Below are positions 58,536-64,000 of a DNA stretch of 64,000 nt, in pieces; within the stretch, counting starts at the first letter, position 1, and the number at the start of each line of letters is the position of its first letter. Source of the stretch: Streptomyces sp. NBC_01669. GTDB taxonomy: Bacteria; Actinomycetota; Actinomycetes; Streptomycetales; Streptomycetaceae. Under the pieces are notes generated by a model. The model saw nothing but the letters and a program-made list of their open reading frames with translations, did not search any database and was not told where the DNA came from. The position numbers were made by a program, and so were the translations under genes. Location: contig NZ_JAPEQG010000001.1 in the NCBI RefSeq assembly GCF_026339735.1, forward strand, positions 3,782,001 to 3,846,000, written 5' to 3'.

Positions 58536-59942
58536 TCAGTCCGTGACGTCGATCTCGACCCGGTTCGTCTCCACCCCGGCGGCTGTCACGACCTGGACGT
58601 CAACCCGCCCGGGTTCCACCTCCACCGGGACCGGCACGGTGAGCACGGTGTCGGTCGGGTTGGCGAAGCCTCCCGTGACCGGGATCAGCGGGACATGGAC
58701 ATGGACCCGGCCGATCCGGACCACCATGCGGGCCAGCCGGTCCGGGGCCCCGGCGCCGGGCGGCACGAAGCCCGCGCCGCGGATCTCGATGTCGTCGCCG
58801 GTACGGATCGGCGCGTCCAGGTCACCGGCCTCCCGGGCCCGTACGACGGACAGCACGACGGGGCGCCCGCCCTCCGCGTACTTCCCCGCGAAGTACGTCG
58901 CCGCGGAGACCGCCACCAGCAGCGCCAGCCCCCACGGCAGATCGGGGAGCTGCTCGGGCCGGCGGGCCAGCCGGACCGCGGCGAAGAGGACGGCTACGGC
59001 GCTCACCAGCACGTACTGCACATCCGTGAAACTGCCGCGCCCGGAGTCGTCGGTGAGCAGATCGGCGGCGCGCGGCCGGTCCGCCCGCAGCTTCTGCAGG
59101 CGCTGCGCGAGGACGCGTACGGTCACCACCCGGCGTACGAGCACGGCGACGGCGCACACCAGCGCCAGCACGGTCAGCACCCCGACGCCACGCGCCAGCT
59201 CCAGACCGTCGATCAGCGCGTCGCGCTCCGCGTGGCCGGAGGCACCTGCCAGCTGCAGTGCGAGAACGAGTACGGAGAAGACGGTGAACAGCACCCAGGT
59301 GACGGCGACGGCGCGGGAGGTGGAGAGCCGGTTGTCCTCGCCGACCAGCGGGGCGAGGACGCCGCCGCGGGCCCGGTGGAAGCGGGCGGCGCCGGTCAGC
59401 AGTGCCGCGGTGACGAGCCCGGCGAGCAGACCGGCGGTGCGGGCGGTCGACCAGCCCGCGCCGATCGCGGTGACCGCCTCGCCGATGACGAGCACGGCGA
59501 CGCTCCCCCAGACGACGGCCAGGGTGCGCTGCCAGACCCGGTGGAGCCAGGCGTCGCCCGCCTCCCGGCTGCGTTCGGCGACCGTGCGGGCCGACTCGGT
59601 CAGCTCGTCGGAGACCCACTGACGGGTCGCGGACGCGGACTGGGCGACGCCGGTCGGCAGTCCCTGGCCCGCGGCGAGTCCGTCCCGTTTGGCCAGGAAG
59701 GCGGCCACCGCGCGCCGGTGTCCCTCGCGCGCCCCGTGCGGGCAGTCGCCGCACGTACAGCCACCGCCGTGCGCGCCTTGTCGTGCCTCGTCCAACGCCA
59801 CGGAGAACGCCGCCCTTTCCCGCCCCAGTACTGCCAACTGACCACCGATTGCTGCGAATTGTGCCGTACGGGACGGGCAGGTACCGCATCGGGGCGGTCC
59901 GCACGCGCAGATCGTCAGAACGTTCGAGCAATCCGCTTCCAC
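58536..59942 (-). CDS. multi-pass membrane protein with a Cys-rich N-terminus and IPT-like C-terminus
   Basis: Up to 468 residues. The N-terminal ~60 contain many Cys in pairs (CACGPPRCGTC; GGGCTCGDC), possibly a metal-binding site. A helical part follows (WVSDELTESARTVAERSREAG), then about six transmembrane segments (TLAVVWGSVAVLVIGEAV to LLVAVSAATYFAGKYA), and a soluble C-terminus with DDIEIRGAGFVPPGAG and VEPGRVDVQVVTAAGVETNRV, which resembles an IPT/TIG beta-sandwich. The start is uncertain: GTG 59942 has no ribosome binding site and overlaps the aldolase gene by 28 bases; a later start would lose part of the Cys motif. Not recognised. Confidence 0.7.
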   Translation of the reverse strand: MEADCSNVLTICACGPPRCGTCPSRTAQFAAIGGQLAVLGRERAAFSVALDEARQGAHGGGCTCGDCPHGAREGHRRAVAAFLAKRDGLAAGQGLPTGVAQSASATRQWVSDELTESARTVAERSREAGDAWLHRVWQRTLAVVWGSVAVLVIGEAVTAIGAGWSTARTAGLLAGLVTAALLTGAARFHRARGGVLAPLVGEDNRLSTSRAVAVTWVLFTVFSVLVLALQLAGASGHAERDALIDGLELARGVGVLTVLALVCAVAVLVRRVVTVRVLAQRLQKLRADRPRAADLLTDDSGRGSFTDVQYVLVSAVAVLFAAVRLARRPEQLPDLPWGLALLVAVSAATYFAGKYAEGGRPVVLSVVRAREAGDLDAPIRTGDDIEIRGAGFVPPGAGAPDRLARMVVRIGRVHVHVPLIPVTGGFANPTDTVLTVPVPVEVEPGRVDVQVVTAAGVETNRVEIDVTD

Positions 59943-60685
59943 AGCGGCTGGTAATTGATCCAGGCCACCAGGTCACTGCCGAGCTGTTCGCGGGTGGCGA
60001 CGGCGTCCCGGTGCTCGATCAGCACCGGCTTCCCGGCCGCCCGCGCGGTCAGCTGCACCTGGCAGGAGCGCTCCATGGTCAGGAACCACCAGGCGGCCGC
60101 GTCCACCGAGTCACCGACGGTCAGCAGTCCATGGTTACGCAGAATGATCGCCTTGCGGGTGCCGAGCGCGGCCGCGATCCGGCGCCCCTCGTCCTCGTCG
60201 ACCACGACCCCCGTGTAGGCCTGGTAGACCGCGTGATCCTCGTAGAACGCGCAGGATTCCTGGGTGATCGGCTCGATGAACTCACCGAGCGTGGACAGTG
60301 CCCGGCCGTGCAGGGAGTGGGTGTGCGCGACGGCGACGACGTCCGGGCGCGCCCGGTGCACCTGGGCGTGGACGGCGAACGCCGCCTGATTGACGTGGTG
60401 ACGCCCCTCGACGACCTGCCCGTCGCCGTTGACCAGGATCAGGTCCTCCGGGCTCATCCCGTCGAAGGGGGCGCCGAACGGGTTGACCCAGAAGCAGTCG
60501 GCGAACTCCGGGTCCCGTGCGGTGAGGTGACCGGAGACCCCGTCCTCGTACCCGTACTCACCGAACAGCCGCAACGCCCCGGCCAGCCGCTCCTTGCGGT
60601 GCGCGCGTTCCTCGCCGACCGACTCGTGGACGGGCGGCATCGCGAACTGCAGCTGTTCGACAGGGATCGGCGTGGGCTCGGGCAT
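59915..60685 (-). CDS. class II aldolase/adducin family protein
   Basis: A 256-residue protein of the fuculose-phosphate aldolase/adducin family. Zn-binding His residues are visible in VAHTHSLHGRALSTLG, with SGHLTARD upstream and IILRNHGLLTVG downstream. Members cleave sugar phosphates by a retro-aldol reaction or act as dehydratases/decarboxylases; the substrate is not clear. GAGGAG lies six bases before ATG 60685. It overlaps the membrane protein gene that follows by 28 bases if that start is right. Confidence 0.87.
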   Translation of the reverse strand: MPEPTPIPVEQLQFAMPPVHESVGEERAHRKERLAGALRLFGEYGYEDGVSGHLTARDPEFADCFWVNPFGAPFDGMSPEDLILVNGDGQVVEGRHHVNQAAFAVHAQVHRARPDVVAVAHTHSLHGRALSTLGEFIEPITQESCAFYEDHAVYQAYTGVVVDEDEGRRIAAALGTRKAIILRNHGLLTVGDSVDAAAWWFLTMERSCQVQLTARAAGKPVLIEHRDAVATREQLGSDLVAWINYQPLWKRIARTF

Positions 60686-60851
60686 GGCGACTCCTCGGGG
60701 CTCCCAGGGCATTCGGACGGAAGCTACCGCCGGTCACCGCAGGTGGCCAGAGCGATCACGTATCGATTCGCCGGTGCGGTGGCCCCGGACACGGCGATGC
60801 CGCCGCCCGGATGAAACGAGCGACGGCATCGGCGTTGGCCCTGCGGTGGGG

Positions 60852-62447
60852 TCACTCCCACTCGATGGTGCCCGGCGGCTTGCTCGTCACGTCGAGGACG
60901 ACGCGGTTGACGTCGGCGACCTCGTTGGTGATGCGGGTGGAGATCTTCGCCAGGACCTCGTACGGCAGGCGCGACCAGTCGGCCGTCATCGCGTCCTCGG
61001 AGGAGACGGGGCGCAGCACGATCGGGTGACCGTAGGTGCGGCCGTCGCCCTGGACGCCGACCGAGCGGACGTCGGCCAGGAGGACCACCGGGCACTGCCA
61101 GATGTCGCGGTCGAGTCCGGCCGCGGTCAGCTCCTCGCGGGCGATGGCGTCGGCCTCGCGCAGCAGGTCGAGCCGGTCCTTGGTGACCTCGCCGACGATC
61201 CGGATACCGAGACCGGGGCCGGGGAACGGCTGGCGCTGGACGATCTCCTCCGGCAGGCCGAGCTCCTGGCCGACCATCCGGACCTCGTCCTTGAACAGCT
61301 GGCGCAGCGGCTCGACGAGCTGGAACTCGATGTCCTCGGGGAGGCCGCCCACGTTGTGGTGGGACTTGATGTTGGCGGTGCCGGTGCCGCCGCCGGACTC
61401 CACGACGTCCGGGTAGAGCGTGCCCTGCACGAGGAACGCGACGTCCTCGCCGGCCGCGCCCGCCTCGGCGACAAGCTCGGCCTGGGCCTGCTCGAAGACG
61501 CGGATGAACTCGCGGCCGATGATCTTCCGCTTCTGCTCGGGGTCGGAGACCCCGGCCAGCGCCTTCAGGAACCGCTCCTCCGCGTCGACGACCTTCAGCT
61601 GGACGCCGGTGGAGGCCACGAAGTCCTTCTCGACCTGCTCGCTCTCGCCCTTGCGCATCAGACCGTGGTCCACGTACACGCAGGTCAGCTGGGAGCCGAT
61701 GGCCTTCTGGACGAGGGCCGCGGCGACCGCGGAGTCCACGCCGCCGGAGAGGCCGCAGATGGCGCGCTTGGTGCCGACCTGCTCACGGATCAGCGCGATC
61801 TGCTCCTCGACCACATTGGTCGTGGTCCAGGTCGGCTCGATGCCCGCGCCGCGGTAGAGGAAGTGCTCCAGGACCTGCTGGCCGTGCGTGGAGTGCAGGA
61901 CCTCGGGGTGGTACTGGACGCCGTAGAGCTTCTTCTCGTCGTTCTCGAAGGCGGCGACCGGTACGACGTCCGTGGACGCGGTGACGGTGAAGCCCTCGGG
62001 GGCGGCGGAGCAGGCGTCGCCGTGCGACATCCAGACGGACTGCTCGGCGGGCGTGCCCTCGAAGAGCGTGGAGCCGGTCTTGGAGACGGTCAGCGGGGTG
62101 CGACCGTACTCGCGGGCGCCGTTGTCGTCGACGGTGCCGCCGAGCGTGGTGGCCATCAGCTGGAAGCCGTAGCACATACCGAAGACCGGGACCCCTGCCT
62201 CGAACAGCGAACGGTCGAGGCTGGGCGCGCCCTCCGCGTACACCGAGGAGGGGCCGCCGGACAGGATGATCGCCCGGGGGTTCTTGGCCAGCATCTCGGC
62301 CACCGGCATCGTGGACGGGACGATCTCGCTGTAGACCCGGGCCTCACGGACGCGTCGGGCGATGAGTTGGGCGTACTGCGCGCCGAAGTCGACAACAAGG
62401 ACCACGTCGGGTGTGGTGTCGGGGGCGGCGGGGGGTGCTGCTGGCAC
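60852..62447 (-). CDS. guaA: GMP synthase (glutamine-hydrolysing)
   Basis: A 531-residue two-domain enzyme that makes GMP from XMP, ATP and glutamine. The class I amidotransferase domain has VDFGAQYAQLIARRVRE, the nucleophile Cys in FGMCYGFQLMA, and the His-Glu pair in VQYHPEVLHS. The ATP-pyrophosphatase domain has the P-loop GLSGGVDSAVAAALV, and the dimerisation domain ends RLPYEVLAKISTRITNEV and KPPGTIEWE. GGAAGG precedes GTG 62447. It is divergent from the chorismate mutase leader, about 200 bases apart. Confidence 0.97.
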   Translation of the reverse strand: MPAAPPAAPDTTPDVVLVVDFGAQYAQLIARRVREARVYSEIVPSTMPVAEMLAKNPRAIILSGGPSSVYAEGAPSLDRSLFEAGVPVFGMCYGFQLMATTLGGTVDDNGAREYGRTPLTVSKTGSTLFEGTPAEQSVWMSHGDACSAAPEGFTVTASTDVVPVAAFENDEKKLYGVQYHPEVLHSTHGQQVLEHFLYRGAGIEPTWTTTNVVEEQIALIREQVGTKRAICGLSGGVDSAVAAALVQKAIGSQLTCVYVDHGLMRKGESEQVEKDFVASTGVQLKVVDAEERFLKALAGVSDPEQKRKIIGREFIRVFEQAQAELVAEAGAAGEDVAFLVQGTLYPDVVESGGGTGTANIKSHHNVGGLPEDIEFQLVEPLRQLFKDEVRMVGQELGLPEEIVQRQPFPGPGLGIRIVGEVTKDRLDLLREADAIAREELTAAGLDRDIWQCPVVLLADVRSVGVQGDGRTYGHPIVLRPVSSEDAMTADWSRLPYEVLAKISTRITNEVADVNRVVLDVTSKPPGTIEWE

Positions 62448-62617
62448 GGGGGCGGCCTTCCGGCGGTGAGAGGGGGGGTCGGTTCTCCGATTCTACCGGG
62501 GTTGCGAGGGAGACCCACTTCTGCGTCTTCCGGGGTACGGGCGAAGACCCTCCGGGCGTCGGCCGGAACGGGTGCGCGGCCGTGGCGCCGGCGGCGTCTC
62601 AGCATCCGGGCCCCACG

Positions 62618-62647
62618 TTGGCCCACCGCCCGGCACGGGTCCATACT
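62618..62647 (+). promoter_or_regulatory. promoter of the chorismate mutase leader
   Basis: TTGGCC (62618-62623), an 18-base spacer, and CATACT (62642-62647). The -10 ends six bases before ATG 62654, so the transcript probably begins at or next to the leader start codon (leaderless). Confidence 0.6.
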
Positions 62648-62653
62648 GACGTC

Positions 62654-62725
62654 ATGCATCAGCACACGACCTTCGTCTTTACCTATGGCATCCGGCCCGC
62701 CGGCTGCCATGGTCGTGCTGCTTGA
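62654..62725 (+). CDS. leader peptide with Phe/Tyr codons upstream of chorismate mutase
   Basis: A 23-codon frame from ATG 62654 to TGA 62725. The product starts MHQHTTFVFTYGI and has Phe at 7 and 9 and Tyr at 11, the end products of the prephenate branch fed by chorismate mutase. An imperfect hairpin (62687-62708) lies within the frame, and a terminator-type hairpin (62750-62775) lies between the frame and the chorismate mutase start. This is the layout of ribosome-mediated attenuation as in trp, phe and his leaders. There is no Shine-Dalgarno sequence; leaderless translation from the promoter at 62618 is likely. Confidence 0.65.
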   Translation: MHQHTTFVFTYGIRPAGCHGRAA

Positions 62726-62749
62726 GCAACTGACAAGCAACGTTCCAGG

Positions 62750-62775
62750 CGCCCCGGGCCGACAGGCCCGGGGCG
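62750..62775 (+). terminator. attenuator hairpin before chorismate mutase
   Basis: A perfect 11-bp stem, CGCCCCGGGCC (62750-62760) and GGCCCGGGGCG (62765-62775), with the loop GACA, followed by TTCTGCGTT. It lies 55 bases upstream of the coding start, on the same strand, where an ordinary end-of-gene terminator would make no sense. Confidence 0.75.
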
Positions 62776-62830
62776 TTCTGCGTTCGGGGCCCGACCGCTC
62801 CGGGGACCACATCCCCCCAGGAGTCACACC

Positions 62831-63139
62831 ATGAACAACAGCACCGCCGCCGCCGCGAAGACCCTCATCGAGAGGACCGGTGCGAACACCGATGAGGCCG
62901 CCGAGCTGATCGGTGACGCCCGCGAGCGCATCGACGCCCTCGACGACCGGATCATCGGGCTCGTCCAGGAACGGATGGCCGTCTCGGCAGTCATCCAGGA
63001 GGCGCGGATCACCTCCGGCGGCCGCCGGGTCAACCTCTCCCGCGAGATGGAGATCCTCGGCCAGTACCGGAAGGCGCTCGGCAAGCCCGGTACCTCGCTC
63101 GCCATGACGCTGCTGGAGCTGTGCCGCGGCCGCGTGTGA
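62831..63139 (+). CDS. chorismate mutase (AroQ type)
   Basis: A 102-residue, all-helical chorismate mutase of the monofunctional AroQ class, turning chorismate into prephenate for Phe and Tyr synthesis. The core is ARERIDALDDRIIGLVQERM (first Arg and second Arg of the active site), AVSAVIQEARITSGGRRVNL and SREMEILGQYRKALG. AGGAG precedes ATG 62831. It lies downstream of the leader peptide and attenuator, so expression probably follows Phe/Tyr charging. A terminator follows at 63153. Confidence 0.9.
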   Translation: MNNSTAAAAKTLIERTGANTDEAAELIGDARERIDALDDRIIGLVQERMAVSAVIQEARITSGGRRVNLSREMEILGQYRKALGKPGTSLAMTLLELCRGRV

Positions 63140-63152
63140 CTTCCGCAGGACG

Positions 63153-63187
63153 GCCGCGCGCAACCACCCGCAGGCCGGGCGCGCGGC
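63153..63187 (+). terminator. terminator of chorismate mutase
   Basis: GCCGCGCGC (63153-63161) and GCGCGCGGC (63179-63187) form a 9-bp stem 14 bases past the stop codon. Confidence 0.65.
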
Positions 63188-63249
63188 GGCCGACGGGGGC
63201 TCCGGTGGCGTATCTGAGTTCGGACCGACTCTCACCCGTACGGCGCGTG

Positions 63250-63455
63250 ACCGGGACCTCGGTGGCTTCGTTGGTCCCGGTGTCCGTGCCAGCCAGGGGC
63301 GGCTCAGGAAGAAACCACGCGTGGCTCCGCTGGAGCGTGTGGCGTACTGCAGGTACGCCGTGGGACCGCGCCCCAGCGTGCGTGACCGGTCGGCAGGGGA
63401 CAGCAGCCCGGTCACCCCAAGAGCGGTCGGCTCCGGGGACGCCCGGAGCCGACCG
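63250..63455. other. structured intergenic RNA candidate
   Basis: Four inverted repeats follow one another: ACCGGGACC/GGTCCCGGT (63250-63258, 63273-63281), an outer CGCTGG/CCAGCG (63328-63333, 63373-63378) enclosing GGCGTAC/GTACGCC (63341-63347, 63353-63359), GTGACCGG/CCGGTCAC (63382-63389, 63408-63415), and a 13-bp terminator-like stem (63425-63437 with 63442-63454). This is beyond what one terminator needs and may be a small RNA. No open frame with a ribosome binding site is convincing. Confidence 0.45.
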
Positions 63456-63540
63456 TATCCGGTCGAAACGGTTGTGCGGGACGCAGCCGATCCAGCACGA
63501 TGCAAGGGGCAAGTCCCCCATATCGCACCACTCACGACGT

Positions 63541-63711
63541 GGGTCGACACCTCGTACGCGCCCCCCGCGCGCCGGGGGCGCCGACCCGAGGCGCCACCTT
63601 CCCGCGGCGCCACCCCCCGGCGCCGCCTCTCGGCACCGGCGCTGCCCTGACGTCGGTGCTGATCGCCAAGGGCCCCGTGGACCGGTTCACACCGGACCGC
63701 GGGGCCCTTGG
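63541..63711. other. C-loop hairpins and terminator-like stem
   Basis: GGGTCG/CGACCC (63541-63546, 63582-63587) encloses a CGCGC-CCCCC-GCGCG hairpin (63557-63571). A second hairpin, GCGGCGCC/GGCGCCGC with loop ACCCCCC (63604-63626), follows. A 12-bp stem extended to ~18 bp (63666-63680 with 63697-63711) closes the region. Two hairpins whose loops are runs of C recall the actinobacterial 6C RNA; I cannot confirm membership. Confidence 0.4.
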
Positions 63712-63761
63712 TCATGGAGCGGCGGCGGATTTCCGCAGGCCGCGGAGGCACAGCAGAACAT

Positions 63762-63777
63762 TTGTGACACGTGTCAC
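63762..63777. promoter_or_regulatory. Crp-type operator palindrome
   Basis: TGTGACACGTGTCACA is a perfect 16-bp palindrome. It fits both the E. coli CRP consensus TGTGA-N6-TCACA and the Streptomyces Crp motif GTG-N6-GNCAC. It lies about 150 bases upstream of the secreted-protein gene at 63927. Confidence 0.7.
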
Positions 63778-63926
63778 ATAAGGATTCTGTGAACACCGAG
63801 GCAACCATTGCGGCGGGTGGCTGGTCATGCATGCAGAACAAAGGCCCCGCCCGTGACCCCACCGCGGAAGGCCCGCCACACCCCCGTACCGCGGCCACAG
63901 CGGTACACCGGACTTCTGAGGTCTTC

Positions 63927-64000
63927 ATGAAGCTTCGCCGCGCCATGGCGGTGGCCGCCGCCACCGCAGTCATAGCACCCGCAGCCATCCTGGCCGCCCC
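63927..64000 (+). CDS. start of a secreted protein (partial)
   Basis: Only the first ~24 codons are in the window. They code for a typical signal peptide: MKLRR, then a long Ala-rich hydrophobic core (AMAVAAATAVIAPAAILAA). GAGG lies nine bases before ATG 63927. The rest, and so the function, lies outside the window. A Crp-type palindrome (63762-63777) in the upstream region suggests cAMP-receptor-protein control. Confidence 0.65.
   Translation, partial: MKLRRAMAVAAATAVIAPAAILAA

Noticed and set aside
63541..63626. Calling a 6C RNA gene
   Set aside because: Two hairpins have C-rich loops, but I cannot check the covariance model, one loop has only five unpaired C, and GC-rich sequence makes such loops by chance. 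Kept only as a candidate finding.
1..64000. Prophage, integrative element, CRISPR array, tRNA or rRNA genes
   Set aside because: I saw no integrase, phage structural gene, regular repeat-spacer array, T-loop motif of a tRNA or rRNA sequence.

Overview
The window is a piece of a Streptomyces-type chromosome. The base composition is very GC-rich, third codon positions are strongly GC-biased, GTG and TTG starts are common, several genes appear to be leaderless, and TTA codons are nearly absent (I found only two, both in genes of developmental type). From memory, the gene order resembles the conserved core of Streptomyces chromosomes. I saw no insertion sequence, prophage, CRISPR array, rRNA or tRNA. 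The interest lies in regulatory sites and in one poorly characterised five-gene system.

Layout. 1-4.1 kb: tail of a cell-surface protein, a BrkB/YihY membrane protein, a decayed UbiA-type prenyltransferase remnant, and a DprE1/DprE2-like oxidoreductase pair. 4.1-9.7 kb: a 2H phosphoesterase, trpS, an ECF sigma factor with a membrane partner, a secreted protein and rocD. 9.8-16.5 kb: a YgiC/YgiB-like pair, a DMT transporter, a MocR regulator divergent from an AhpD-like protein and a PEP-mutase-family enzyme, and a B12-radical-SAM enzyme. 16.6-32.9 kb: central metabolism (mdh, idh, folD, purH-purN, sucCD) with associated membrane proteins. mdh and idh share palindromic upstream sites that resemble the reported TamR control of TCA-cycle genes. 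A tandem duplication (22.6-24.0 kb) made two proline-rich membrane proteins with nearly identical leaders and N-termini.

33-44.3 kb: two secreted proteins, then a divergent system: MoxR-type AAA+ ATPase, DUF5682 protein and VWA protein on the minus strand (all joined by ATGA overlaps), and a SWIM zinc-finger protein and DUF5691 protein on the plus strand. Both arms start from promoters that match the actinobacterial RecA-independent (PafBC) DNA-damage promoter. A third match lies directly upstream of the helicase gene pcrA. I regard this as the most likely 'undescribed system' in the window: a damage-inducible chaperone/hydrolase module.

44.5-54.2 kb: icmB, a lipase, cell-wall hydrolases (M23, and two NlpC/P60 paralogues, one behind a c-di-AMP ydaO riboswitch and one carrying a TTA codon), and pcrA. 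54.2-58.4 kb: a PspC-type sensor kinase and LuxR-type regulator, a PspC/LiaF-like protein and DoxX. 58.5-64 kb: a large membrane protein, a class II aldolase-family protein, guaA, and a chorismate mutase preceded by a leader peptide rich in Phe/Tyr and an attenuator hairpin. The end holds a strongly structured 600-base intergenic region, a perfect Crp-type palindrome, and the first codons of a secreted protein.
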